Origin: Muribaculaceae bacterium
GTDB lineage: Bacteria; Bacteroidota; Bacteroidia; Bacteroidales; Muribaculaceae
NCBI GenBank assembly: GCA_017454355.1
Contig: JAFTDD010000061.1
Coordinates: 1-39,882 of the forward strand
DNA: 39,882 nt
Direction: 5' to 3'
The notes beneath the pieces are model-generated. The model searched no databases, was not told the origin of the DNA, and saw nothing but the letters and a program-made list of their open reading frames with translations. The translations under genes and the position numbers were made by a program. This document shows positions 15,954 to 24,488 of the stretch, piece after piece; the first letter of the stretch is position 1; each line of letters opens with the position of its first letter.

Positions 15954-17183
15954 GTTTGGGAAGGCCTCGGCCAGGTGTCGCCAGAAGTCGGGGTATGACT
16001 TCGTGACGACTTCGGCGCGCTCAATCACCGCCGGACCATGGGCCACGGCTGCCACTGCCATCGCCATGGCCATACGGTGGTCGTCGTGGGTGTCGATGCG
16101 CGGCAACGTCTCGGCCGGACAACGCTGCCCGTGCCACTCGATGCTGTCGGTGGTGGTGCGCAGCAGGTAGCCAAAGCGGGCCAACTCGGTGCGCAGAGCC
16201 TCGAGGCGGTCGGTCTCTTTAACGCGCAGCGTGTGCAGGCCGGTGATGCGGAATGCCCGCTCGAGCAGGCACAGCGTCACCACAATGGTTTGCGCCAGGT
16301 CGGGCACATCGGCCAGGTCGGCGTAGAAAGAGTGCGGACAACTGCAACAGAGCGGCGGCCGGCGGTGCCGCAGTGTTATCACTCCGCCATCAATATCGGT
16401 GGCTACGCCCAAGTCGCGCATGATGGCGGCGATGCGGCTGTCGCCCTGCAGACTGTCAGTTGTCAACCCCGGCAGACGCACCGTGAGAGTCGGCACAACG
16501 GCCGTGAGGGCATACCAGTAACTGGCCGCGCTCCAGTCGGCCTCGATGGCCATTGCCGCGGCACGATAAGGGTCACCGGCGACCGTCACGCGGTCGCTCG
16601 CCACCTCCACACGCGCGCCGTAGCGCTCCATCACCGCCGCCGTCATCTCGACATAGGGGAGCGAGGTGAGCGGCGTGGTCAGGCGGATAGTGCCGCCGCC
16701 ACAGAGTGGCGCTATCATCATCATCGCGCTAACAAACTGCGAACTCACGTCGCCACGCATCGCCACGTCAAACGGCTGTAACCGTCGCCCCTTGATCACC
16801 AGTGGCGGGAAGCCCTCCTCTCCGCCCCACGTGACGTCTGCGCCGGCCTGTAGCAGCGCGTCGACCAGCGGCGCAACGGGTCGCTGACGCATTCTTGCCG
16901 TGCCGTCGAGCGTGACGTTTGTGCCGGGCGTCGCGGCATAGTAGGCCGCGAGGAAGCGCATCGCCGTGCCGGCGGCGCCCACGTTCACCGCGCCGTTGCT
17001 CGTGGCCAGGCCGCGCCGCAGCGCGTCGGTGTCGTCACAGTCGGCCGCGCCGTCCACCAGTTGTGGGCAGCCGGCCATCGAGGCAACCAGCAGTGCCCGA
17101 GCGCTCAGGCTCTTGCTCGCCGGCAGTAGCACAGTGGCCACGCGCTCGCGACCATCCGCCACCCTCTCTATCCTTATATCCAT
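15939..17183 (-). CDS. aroA: 3-phosphoshikimate 1-carboxyvinyltransferase (EPSP synthase)
   Basis: 414 residues. The enzyme joins phosphoenolpyruvate to shikimate-3-phosphate in the chorismate pathway. Recognisable blocks are LLPASKSLSARALLVAS near the N-terminus (substrate-binding Lys/Ser), NVGAAGTAMRFLAAYYA, QRPVAPLVDAL, RGDVSSQFVSAMMM, ADWSAASYWYA, LRVKETDRLEAL (active-site Glu/Arg) and DTHDDHRMAMAMAVA (the conserved HDDHRMAM). The frame continues upstream to 17234, but MDIRIERVAD at 17183 is the usual type of start. The last residues (IILP) and the TGA stop are formed by a TTCACGGGAGA repeat (15916-15953), so the C-terminus has been shaped by repeat insertion. The gene is alone on its strand here; aroK is 14 kb away. 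Confidence 0.95.
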   Translation of the reverse strand: MDIRIERVADGRERVATVLLPASKSLSARALLVASMAGCPQLVDGAADCDDTDALRRGLATSNGAVNVGAAGTAMRFLAAYYAATPGTNVTLDGTARMRQRPVAPLVDALLQAGADVTWGGEEGFPPLVIKGRRLQPFDVAMRGDVSSQFVSAMMMIAPLCGGGTIRLTTPLTSLPYVEMTAAVMERYGARVEVASDRVTVAGDPYRAAAMAIEADWSAASYWYALTAVVPTLTVRLPGLTTDSLQGDSRIAAIMRDLGVATDIDGGVITLRHRRPPLCCSCPHSFYADLADVPDLAQTIVVTLCLLERAFRITGLHTLRVKETDRLEALRTELARFGYLLRTTTDSIEWHGQRCPAETLPRIDTHDDHRMAMAMAVAAVAHGPAVIERAEVVTKSYPDFWRHLAEAFPNIILP

Positions 17184-17296
17184 CTCATCATTAAAATAAT
17201 AACCTATATTAATATATATAACGATTAAAACCAAAATTTAGTTTCTTTACCATATCTTCTAATTTTCCCATCTTTTATTTCTCCAATAACATACTT

Positions 17297-17342
17297 CAAA
17301 CTTTGTACTTCGTACTTCGTACTTTTTTCGTATCTTTGCACC
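17297..17342 (+). promoter_or_regulatory. GTACTTC repeat and promoter -7 box ahead of the HAD gene
   Basis: GTACTTCGTACTTCGTACTT leads straight into TATCTTTG (17331-17338), a good -7 box. A canonical -33 TTTG at the right distance is absent; the nearest, 17302-17305, is 25 bases away. The box and its surroundings (ACTTTTTTCGTAYCTTTGCACCC in general form) are nearly identical to the lysS promoter at 37720-37742, which supports this as a real promoter module. Confidence 0.6.
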
Positions 17343-17365
17343 CGATATAGCGACGATATTTTTCA

Positions 17366-18223
17366 ATGGACAAAATCCGGACACTATACGTGAGTGACCT
17401 CGACGGCACACTGCTTGACGCCGACTCAACAATAAGCGACGAGAGCGCTCGTCTGCTCGACGACGCCATTCGCCACCGCGGCGCCCTGTTCACCATCGCC
17501 ACGGCGCGCACTCCGGCCACCGCGGCCCCCATCATGAGCCGTCTGCCGGCGGCTCACCTCCCGTTTGTGGTCATTGGCGGCACGGCCTGGTGGAACCCCG
17601 TGGCGCGTGACTACGCTTACGTTTGCCCCATCGATGCCGCAACCGTGGAGGCCATCGACACGGTGATGCGGCAACATGCGGTGCGCCCGTTCATCTACCG
17701 CCGTCACGGCAATTGGCTCCACACCTATCACTATGGCCCGATGAGCGACCAGGAGAAAACCTTTGTCGCGCAGCGCACCGGCCTGCAATACAAGACGTTC
17801 CACCTCGACAGGGCGGACTATCTCAACGCCGCCGACGGCGAGCAGACCCTCTTCATCTTCTCGATGAACCGCTACGACCGGCTGCGCGTCATCCGCGATG
17901 ACCTTAACGCCGCCGGCATCGCCTGCCAGGTGATGCTCTATCACGATATTGTCGACCCCGACAACGGCTACCTCGAAATCTCGGCCCACCGCTGCACCAA
18001 GGCCTCGTCGATCGCTTTGCTGGCCCGCGAGTTGAAGGCCGAGCGCGTTGTCGTCTTTGGCGACAACCGCAACGACATCGCCATGATGCGATCCGCGACG
18101 GTGAGCGTCGCGCCCGACAACGCCTTTGACGACGTCAAGGCAGTGGCCGATGTTGTCATCGGCCCCAACACCGCCTCAAGCGTGGCCCGGTGGATAGCCC
18201 GCGATTTAGATGTCAGATGTTAG
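17366..18223 (+). CDS. HAD-superfamily hydrolase (Cof-like, subclass IIB)
   Basis: 285 residues, cytosolic. The motifs are in order: VSDLDGTLL at about 8-16 with the nucleophile Asp and the acid/base Asp, TIATAR near 43 (motif II Thr), a cap domain through the middle, the conserved Lys in RCTKASSIALL, and VVFGDNRNDIAMM near 227 (motif IV). Cof-type enzymes dephosphorylate sugar phosphates, FMN or PLP; the substrate here is undetermined. The last codons and TAG stop run into a TTAGATGTTAG-type repeat (18208-18240). The histidine kinase gene follows after 50 bases. Confidence 0.9.
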   Translation: MDKIRTLYVSDLDGTLLDADSTISDESARLLDDAIRHRGALFTIATARTPATAAPIMSRLPAAHLPFVVIGGTAWWNPVARDYAYVCPIDAATVEAIDTVMRQHAVRPFIYRRHGNWLHTYHYGPMSDQEKTFVAQRTGLQYKTFHLDRADYLNAADGEQTLFIFSMNRYDRLRVIRDDLNAAGIACQVMLYHDIVDPDNGYLEISAHRCTKASSIALLARELKAERVVVFGDNRNDIAMMRSATVSVAPDNAFDDVKAVADVVIGPNTASSVARWIARDLDVRC

Positions 18224-18272
18224 ATTTTAGATGTTAGAGGATGCTCAATAATTGTGCATTGTGAATTAAGAT
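18208..18272. repeat. AGATGTTAGATTTTAGATGTTAG and ATTGTGCATTGTGAATT repeats
   Basis: Short tandem units of TTAGATG followed by TTGTGCATTGTGAATTA fill the gap between the HAD and histidine kinase genes and overlap the stop codon of the first. Nothing here looks like a promoter. Confidence 0.5.
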
Positions 18273-18273
18273 A

Positions 18274-19497
18274 ATGGCCGGTTTGAGTAACATATATGAC
18301 TCGCGACGAACCTATAAGGTCGCCTTTGTGGCGGTGTCGCTGGTGCTGGTGGCGGTGTTTCTGGTAATCAGCAACAACCTCGTGCGCGACCTTGCCGAGC
18401 AGGAACGCCTGCGCATGGAAATCTGGGCTAACGCCACCAAGGAACTCGCCTCGCCCACCGGCGAGGGAGACGTCGACTTCCTGCTCTCAATCATCGAGAG
18501 CAACCACAACATCCCCGTGCTGCTCGTGGACGGCGACGGCCAAATCCTGCTGCAACGCAACTTCCGCCTGCCGGAGCCTGTCGACAGCCTTAACCCGCTC
18601 GAGTTGAGTCCGGCAAATATCGACTTCCTCGACAATAAACTCGCCGCGTTGCGGTCGTCGCGCAACAAGATTGATATCGTTATCGACGAGCAAACAACCC
18701 AACACATCTACTACGAGGACTCAACGCTGCTCACCCGCCTGGCCTACTTCCCCTATGTGCAACTGGCCGTCGTGCTCATCTTTATCGCCATCGCCTACAC
18801 CGCCCTGATGAGCGTCAAGCGCGCCGAGCAGAACAAAGTGTGGGTGGGCCTGAGCAAAGAAACGGCCCACCAGTTGGGCACGCCCATCTCGTCGCTGATG
18901 GCTTGGGTGCAAATCCTCCCCACCATGGGCGTTGACGGCGAGGTGGTGGCCGATATGGACAAGGACGTGCAGCGCCTGTCGACCATCGCCGACCGCTTCT
19001 CCAAAATCGGCAGTATGCCCGACAAGGAGCCTCTGGCCATCGGATCCGCTGTGGAGAGTGCGTTGGGATATATGCGCGCCCGCATACCAAAGCGCGTCGC
19101 CCTCACCATCCATGCCGAGGCCGATGCCGCAACGGCCCGGGTGATGCTCTGCCAGTCGCTCTTTGAGTGGGTGATGGAAAACCTCACCAAAAACGCTGTT
19201 GACGCTATGGACGGCGAGGGGCGCCTCGACATCACCATCTCCATCACCACCACCCAAGCCGTAATTCTGGTAAAGGATACCGGCAAGGGCATCGCCCGCA
19301 AGAATTTCAAGAACGTGTTCACGCCGGGCTTCACCACCAAGAAGCGCGGCTGGGGCTTGGGGCTTACCCTTGTCAAGCGCATCATCGAGGAGTATCACGC
19401 CGGCCGCATCTATGTCAAGGACAGCGAGCGCGGCCGCGGCACCACCTTCTGCATCGAACTCCCACTGCTGTCCTCCCCCATCGAGACTGTATCATAA
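18274..19497 (+). CDS. Membrane sensor histidine kinase
   Basis: 407 residues. Membrane segments at about 15-34 and 160-180 frame a periplasmic sensor of about 125 residues. The kinase core starts with SKETAHQLGTPISSLMAW, giving the phosphoacceptor His at about 199 in the ETAHQLGTP wording common in Bacteroidota. The N box is ENLTKNAVDAM (about 302-312), G1 is DTGKGI (335-340), the F region FTPGFTTKKRGWG follows, and G2 is GWGLGLTL (359-366). All catalytic motifs are intact. No HAMP or PAS domain is obvious. No response regulator is adjacent, so it is an orphan kinase here. What it senses is unknown. Confidence 0.92.
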   Translation: MAGLSNIYDSRRTYKVAFVAVSLVLVAVFLVISNNLVRDLAEQERLRMEIWANATKELASPTGEGDVDFLLSIIESNHNIPVLLVDGDGQILLQRNFRLPEPVDSLNPLELSPANIDFLDNKLAALRSSRNKIDIVIDEQTTQHIYYEDSTLLTRLAYFPYVQLAVVLIFIAIAYTALMSVKRAEQNKVWVGLSKETAHQLGTPISSLMAWVQILPTMGVDGEVVADMDKDVQRLSTIADRFSKIGSMPDKEPLAIGSAVESALGYMRARIPKRVALTIHAEADAATARVMLCQSLFEWVMENLTKNAVDAMDGEGRLDITISITTTQAVILVKDTGKGIARKNFKNVFTPGFTTKKRGWGLGLTLVKRIIEEYHAGRIYVKDSERGRGTTFCIELPLLSSPIETVS

Positions 19498-19582
19498 TTG
19501 GCGCACGCGTTGCGTGCGGAAATCTTTCAAAAATCTTTCAAAATATCGTATCTATTAAATAATTATAAATAAGAAAATCAAT

Positions 19583-19757
19583 TATTTACTTTTATTTTAG
19601 ATTTTGAAAGATTTCCCGCCCGCTAGGGCGGCCTAATCCCAAAATCTGAATTATGTTACAGTTTCCTATATTTACTTTTATTTTAGATTTTGAAAGATTT
19701 CCCGCCCGTTAGGGCGGCCTAATCCCAAAATCTGAATTATCATACAGTTTCCTATAT
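19583..19757. repeat. 86-bp tandem duplication carrying a strong hairpin
   Basis: The unit 19583-19668 is repeated at 19669-19754 with three mismatches in 86 (CCCGCT/CCCGTT and GTTACA/CATACA); identity continues to 19757. Each unit holds AGATTTTG pairing with CAAAATCT and an inner CCGCCC/GGGCGG stem (19616-19631 in copy one). It lies between the histidine kinase and a 49-codon reading frame and could act as a double terminator or mRNA-processing element. Confidence 0.85.
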
Positions 19758-19767
19758 CCTCCCTGTC

Positions 19768-19917
19768 ATGAACTTCCTCCAATCAAAAAAGACCGCGGGC
19801 TCCGGCCGGCGACCCTTTGAGCCGCACACGGCGCTCGGGTGCCTCTGGCGCAGCGTCGTCGTCACCCTCGCCATCTTCCTGCTCTACATCATCGTCGGAT
19901 GGATAATAAGTGGATAA
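19768..19917 (+). CDS. Predicted 49-residue single-pass membrane protein
   Basis: This short reading frame runs from ATG at 19768 to TAA at 19917. The N-terminal 30 residues are polar and basic (MNFLQSKKTAGSGRRPFEPH), and the rest forms one membrane helix (SVVVTLAIFLLYIIVGWIIS). Codon choice is GC-ending, like the flanking genes. The frame starts 11 bases beyond the second 86-bp unit. It lies between a histidine kinase and argR in the same direction. I do not recognise the family. A C-tail-anchored topology with a cytosolic basic N-terminus is plausible. The evidence is composition, codon use and clean ends only. Confidence 0.55.
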   Translation: MNFLQSKKTAGSGRRPFEPHTALGCLWRSVVVTLAIFLLYIIVGWIISG

Positions 19918-20003
19918 ATAGCGTATAGAAATACCATTTTGTGAATATTTTTGCACTACAAGCGACTTTCTTTTCTTTTTTAATCAAAAAAAGTTATAAT
20001 TTG

Positions 20004-20035
20004 TTTGATTATTTGGGATTAATGTATTACTTTTG
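20004..20035 (+). promoter_or_regulatory. Promoter of argR
   Basis: TTTG at 20004-20007, a 20-base spacer and TACTTTTG at 20028-20035 match the Bacteroidales consensus. The start codon is 42 bases downstream. A further isolated TATTTTTG at 19946-19953 has no matching -33 box. I could not identify a convincing ARG-box palindrome. Confidence 0.78.
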
Positions 20036-20076
20036 CACAGTTCAACCAAATTTCAACCTCATAATTTTTCACGACG

Positions 20077-20532
20077 ATGAAAGAGAGAGACAACCGCTTG
20101 CAGCAAATCCGCGAGTTGATTGAGACATCTGACGTGTGTAGCCAGAACGAATTAGTAGAAAGATTGGCGCAAAAAGGGTGTGTTGTCACTCAGGCGACGC
20201 TCTCACGTGACCTGAGACGACTGCGCATCAACAAGGTTGCCACCGAAAACGGCTACCGATATATGTATGCCGGTCCCGAGTTGGTCACCGCTCGCGACGA
20301 CAGTAACGACGTGGCACACCACCGCGCCCCAATCAAGTCCATCGAGTTCTCCGGCAACTTCGTCGTCATCAAGACGCGCAACGGATATGCCACAGGTCTT
20401 GCCTACGACATCGACATGAGCCACTCGCCGCTCATCCTGGGCACCATCGCCGGCGCCGACACCGTCTTCGCCATCATGCGCGAGGATGCCGACCGCGACG
20501 ATGTCGCTGACTTCATCTCAGACTTTAAATGA
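20077..20532 (+). CDS. argR: Arginine repressor ArgR
   Basis: 151 residues. The N-terminal winged helix contains QATLSRDLRRLRI, the usual DNA-recognition helix with the Ser-Arg pair. The C-terminal hexamerisation and arginine-binding domain includes NFVVIKTRNGYATGLAYDID and GTIAGADTVFAIM. In E. coli ArgR this last motif is GTIAGDDT, where the two Asp contact arginine; here the first is Ala, so ligand affinity or specificity may differ. No arginine biosynthesis genes adjoin it; sbcD starts 76 bases after it. It may therefore act only at distant sites and on itself. Confidence 0.92.
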   Translation: MKERDNRLQQIRELIETSDVCSQNELVERLAQKGCVVTQATLSRDLRRLRINKVATENGYRYMYAGPELVTARDDSNDVAHHRAPIKSIEFSGNFVVIKTRNGYATGLAYDIDMSHSPLILGTIAGADTVFAIMREDADRDDVADFISDFK

Positions 20533-20608
20533 AAAATTAACCGCCCACTGTTGGCTATGCCGCGCGCCCACGCGCCGTCCATTAGATAAAAAGTGTTATA
20601 GAAAAAGG

Positions 20609-21772
20609 ATGAAATTTCTACATACCAGCGACTGGCATTTGGGACAGTCGCTTTACGGATACGACCGTTGCAGCGAGGGTGCCGATATGTTGCGCCAACT
20701 CGCTGCGATTGTTGCAGATGAGCAGCCCGATGCACTCGTTGTCGCCGGCGACGTGTTCCACACCGCTATGCCCTCGAGCCGTGCCCAGCACACCTATGTC
20801 AACGGGATGCTCGCCCTGCATGAGGCCTGCCCGGCCATGAGCATTGTTGTTATCGCCGGCAACCACGATAGCGCCGCGCGCCTGGCCGCCTACGGCAGCC
20901 TGTGGCGGCTGGCAGGCGTGACAATCGCCGCCACAGCGGCCGACGCCATGGCTGCTGTGGAAGTCCCCGGCGCGCTGATTGTGCCCGTGGCCTACCGCCA
21001 TCCCTCCACCCTGCGCGACACCGCCGCCGCTGCCATCGCCGCCGCACGCGACCGCGCGGGCAACCGGCCGGTGATTGCCGTGGCACACCAGGCAATCTCG
21101 GGTGCCGACTACAAGGGGCACTACCGCCAGCCTTACTTCGACGACGCCCTTTCGCTGGCCGCGGCTGGCCTCGATGGTGCCGACTACGTCGCTTTGGGCC
21201 ATATCCACCGGCCGCAACCCGTGGCCGGCAGCAGCGACCGAGCCTGTTACTGCGGCTCGCCGCTGCCCGTCCACTTTGATGAGGCGACCTACGTCCACGG
21301 CGTTGACATTGTCACCATCGATGGCGCCGGCGCTGTGCCCACCGTCACCCGGCGGCCTATCGCCGCCCCAGTGCCGCTACTCACCGTGCCTGACGACCCC
21401 GTTGCCATCGACGATGCCATCGAGGCAATGCGCGCTCTACCCAACGAGCCGTGCTACGTGCGCCTCAACGTCGCCACGAGCGAACGATGGCTGCCCGGCG
21501 ACGCCAAGACGAGAGCCGGCGACGTTGCGCGCGAGGCCGGAATCGATGACGACGGCCTGCCGATAAAGCGCTTCTGCGAGTTTGCCGTCACACACACCGG
21601 CGCCACCGCCGCTGCGCCGGCCGCCGTCACCACCTCCATCGCCAGCCTCACCACCATGGAACCCGTCGAGGCCGCACGCCGTTTTCTCGAGCACAAAGGC
21701 ATGGAGCCGCTCTCGCCCGACGAACTCGCCATCTTTCAATCTCTTAACATCGACAGCAACACCCACCAATGA
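20609..21772 (+). CDS. sbcD: Nuclease SbcCD subunit D (Mre11-like exonuclease)
   Basis: 387 residues. Calcineurin-type phosphoesterase motifs are in order: TSDWHLGQ at about 6-13, VVAGDVFHTAMPS near 48, IAGNHDSAARL near 82, AVAHQAISG near 155, and ALGHIHRPQ near 192. These are the two-metal ligands of the Mre11/SbcD family. With SbcC it forms the ATP-dependent nuclease that opens hairpins and processes blocked DNA ends. Upstream codons extend to 20486 but overlap argR; MKFLHTSDWHLG with GAAAAAGG before it is the start. The stop overlaps the start of sbcC by four bases, so the two are translationally coupled. Confidence 0.95.
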   Translation: MKFLHTSDWHLGQSLYGYDRCSEGADMLRQLAAIVADEQPDALVVAGDVFHTAMPSSRAQHTYVNGMLALHEACPAMSIVVIAGNHDSAARLAAYGSLWRLAGVTIAATAADAMAAVEVPGALIVPVAYRHPSTLRDTAAAAIAAARDRAGNRPVIAVAHQAISGADYKGHYRQPYFDDALSLAAAGLDGADYVALGHIHRPQPVAGSSDRACYCGSPLPVHFDEATYVHGVDIVTIDGAGAVPTVTRRPIAAPVPLLTVPDDPVAIDDAIEAMRALPNEPCYVRLNVATSERWLPGDAKTRAGDVAREAGIDDDGLPIKRFCEFAVTHTGATAAAPAAVTTSIASLTTMEPVEAARRFLEHKGMEPLSPDELAIFQSLNIDSNTHQ

Positions 21773-24429
21773 AAATCCTCAAGATAGATATCACCAACCT
21801 CGCCTCAATATCGCGCGCCACAATCGACTTGGCCGAAGGTCGGCTCGCCGGCGAGCCGCTCGTGCTCATCAGCGGGCCAACGGGTGCCGGCAAGTCTACG
21901 ATTCTTGATGCCGTGTGCCTTGCGCTCTACGGCAAGACGCCCAGGCTCGACGGACGCGGCAACGACGACAAGGTGCACCTTGACGGTGACGATGAGGTGT
22001 CGGTATTCAACGTGCGCAACATCGTCAGGCGCAGGTGCAACCACGGCGTGGCCGCCGTCACCATCGAGGGCAACGACGGCGAGCGATACATCGCCCAATA
22101 CACCATCCGCCAGACGCGCGGCATCAAGGGGAAGCCCGGCAGTTGGCAAAACGAGCGCAGCCTCACACGGTGTCGTGACGGAGAGGTGCTTTCGCGCACA
22201 GAGGCTGCCAACAAAATAAAGGAGGTGGTGGGCATGGACAGTGCGCAGTTCTTCCGCACCACCATGCTTGCCCAAGGCGACTTCACTGCCTTCCTGCGCA
22301 GCCGGACGGCCGACAAGGCGACAATGCTCGAGCGAGTGATTGGCGCCCACCATTTTGCCGAGGCCGGCAAAGCGATCTTCCAACTGCACAAGGACGCCGA
22401 GGACGGTGTGAAAAGTGCCGCGCAGCGCCTTGCCGCCATCGAGCAGTTGTGCCTCACCGACGGGCAGAAGCAGGAAATCAACGCCTCTCTTGCCGCGCTC
22501 GGTGAGACGGCCGCCTCGTTGGCCGCCGAGCACGCGCGGCTTGACGCCGCAATAAAGTGGCTCGACACCCGCGCCGAAATCACAAAGCGCGTCGATGCCC
22601 TCACCGCCCGTCTCGACGGGCAACTGCAACAAACCTATCATCGCTGCGCCGACCTCAAGCAACACCTCGACAATGAGTTGGCCTCGGGCGATGGAGTGAA
22701 GGTGCTCACCGAGCGCTTGGATCTGGCCCGGCAAGCCGTCGAGCGTAAGCGGCAGTCCATCGCCACGCTCACCGCCACATTCAACGCGATGGACCTCGAC
22801 GGCCGGCAGCGGCAACGCAAGGAGGCCATCGGCCGGAGCGACGCCCTGGGCAAACTGCTGGAGGCCATCGCCGGCCTCGAGCAGCAGCAGCAAAACGCCA
22901 CCACGCTTGCCACCGCCGCCGCCCAAGCCGTCGCCGACCACAACGCCGCCCTCAATAGCCTGCCGCAACTTGAACAAGCCATGCAGCAGGCCATCAATGA
23001 GTTAAAGCAGCAACAGGAAATCCTTGATAAACAGGAAATCGGCGTCGAGCAGGCCACACGCGACTTGCGCTCGAGGCTTGCCCCGGGCGATGAATGTCCC
23101 GTCTGCGGTCATCACATCGACACGTTGCTCGACGACAGCCACTTCGAGTCAATCCTGCGGCCGATGCGCGACCGCGTGAAAGAGTTGCGCGAGCGGCGCA
23201 CGCGCGCCGAGGCGGACCACAGTGCCGCTCTGACCGTTGCCAAGCAACTCAAGCGCGCCGCCGATGCCGCCGGGCGGCGTGCCGCCGATGCCGCCGAGGC
23301 CCTGGCGGCGACTCGCCGCCGGATTGCCGACGACGCCGCGCGACTGCAGGTGCAGCCCACGCGCGTCGACGCCGAGGCGGCGCGGGCCGTCATCAACCAA
23401 ACTATTTCACAACTCGATGGGCAAATCGCAAGTGCCATCAACGTGCAACAGCAACTCACCGCCGAGGGTGCCCTGCTGAACGAACTGGCCGATGCCGAGC
23501 GGCTTTGTGATGACGACCTCAAGAAACTGCGTCGCCGCATGAGCATAACGGACAATGTGGCCGATGCTCTGCTGCGCGTCACCACCGCCATGCCCGCATG
23601 GGCCGGCCATCGGCCGCAACCGGTGCTCGCCGTCGACCCCGAAGCCATCGAGCGTGACGCCAACATGCTTGCCGCCGACGTCAGTGCGGCAACCGGAGGT
23701 ATCGCCGCCGAGCGGCAAAACCTCGCCAACCATTTGGCCTCCATGCCACAGGGCGTCAATCCGCAAGCCGATGTTATCGGCCTGCGCGCAAGCCTGGCAA
23801 CGATTGCGGTTCAAGTCGCCGACAATCAGCGGCAAAGCGGTGCGCTGCAGCAACAACTGCAGACCGACGCCGCCAACTGCCGACTGCGCGACAACGCCGC
23901 CGCCGACGTTAACAAGGCCAACGCCAACCTAGCCCGCTACGCGCGGCTCAACCAATGCTTCGGCTCGGCCGGCGGCGACAAGTTCAAGACCATCGCTCTG
24001 GGCTTTATCCTCGACGACCTGCTGCATCGCGCCAATCATTACCTCCGTCGCTTTGACGACCACTATGAGTTGTGCAACGAGCCGGGCTCGCTCGTGATCA
24101 TGCTGCGCGACCGCACCATGGACAACGCCCGCAGCGCCAGCACCAACTTGAGCGGCGGCGAGACCTTCATGGTGAGCCTCGCTCTGGCCCTCGCCCTGGC
24201 CCAGGTGGGCGACAACTTCGTCACCGCCGACACGCTCTTTATCGACGAGGGCTTCGGCACCCTCGACGACGAGTCGCTCGAGCGCGTGATAGACGCCCTG
24301 GAGCAACTTCACCAGATGGGAGAACGCCGCGTGGTGCTAATCAGCCACGTCGACGCCCTGCAAGAACGCATCGCTGCCCGCGTTACCGTCACCGACGGCC
24401 TCGTCACCGTTGACCGAGCATGCTTATAA
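21769..24429 (+). CDS. sbcC: Nuclease SbcCD subunit C (Rad50-like SMC ATPase)
   Basis: 886 residues with the Rad50/SbcC layout. Walker A GPTGAGKSTILDAVCLALYG lies near 36-55, and a Q-loop region AQGDFTAFLRS near 169. Two long Ala/Gln-rich coiled coils flank the zinc hook CPVCGHH near 443-449. The ABC signature NLSGGETFMVSLALALALAQ lies near 793, Walker B DTLFIDEGFGTLDDES near 822, and the switch His in VVLISHVDALQ near 856. It is shorter than E. coli SbcC (about 1,050), consistent with shorter coiled coils. The last 12 codons before the stop (VTVTDGLVTVDR) are repeated in the DNA 72 bases downstream, suggesting a recent rearrangement of the C-terminus. Confidence 0.95.
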   Translation: MKILKIDITNLASISRATIDLAEGRLAGEPLVLISGPTGAGKSTILDAVCLALYGKTPRLDGRGNDDKVHLDGDDEVSVFNVRNIVRRRCNHGVAAVTIEGNDGERYIAQYTIRQTRGIKGKPGSWQNERSLTRCRDGEVLSRTEAANKIKEVVGMDSAQFFRTTMLAQGDFTAFLRSRTADKATMLERVIGAHHFAEAGKAIFQLHKDAEDGVKSAAQRLAAIEQLCLTDGQKQEINASLAALGETAASLAAEHARLDAAIKWLDTRAEITKRVDALTARLDGQLQQTYHRCADLKQHLDNELASGDGVKVLTERLDLARQAVERKRQSIATLTATFNAMDLDGRQRQRKEAIGRSDALGKLLEAIAGLEQQQQNATTLATAAAQAVADHNAALNSLPQLEQAMQQAINELKQQQEILDKQEIGVEQATRDLRSRLAPGDECPVCGHHIDTLLDDSHFESILRPMRDRVKELRERRTRAEADHSAALTVAKQLKRAADAAGRRAADAAEALAATRRRIADDAARLQVQPTRVDAEAARAVINQTISQLDGQIASAINVQQQLTAEGALLNELADAERLCDDDLKKLRRRMSITDNVADALLRVTTAMPAWAGHRPQPVLAVDPEAIERDANMLAADVSAATGGIAAERQNLANHLASMPQGVNPQADVIGLRASLATIAVQVADNQRQSGALQQQLQTDAANCRLRDNAAADVNKANANLARYARLNQCFGSAGGDKFKTIALGFILDDLLHRANHYLRRFDDHYELCNEPGSLVIMLRDRTMDNARSASTNLSGGETFMVSLALALALAQVGDNFVTADTLFIDEGFGTLDDESLERVIDALEQLHQMGERRVVLISHVDALQERIAARVTVTDGLVTVDRACL

Positions 24430-24488
24430 CTTGCTGCTTAGACTGTGAGGAGCGTTACCGTCACCGACGGCCTCGTCACCGTTGACCG
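24380..24488 (+). repeat. 37-bp direct repeat of the sbcC 3' end
   Basis: Bases 24380-24416 are repeated exactly at 24452-24488. The first copy is coding and is followed by GCATGCTTATAA (residues ACL and stop). The second lies outside the gene and, read in the equivalent frame, would give the same residues ending DR followed by TGA. The intervening 35 bases look like an insertion or the remains of a tandem duplication. Confidence 0.88.

Noticed and set aside
19941-20123. A 60-codon frame overlapping the argR start
   Set aside because: It spans the argR promoter, has Phe/Leu-rich AT-driven composition and overlaps argR out of frame.
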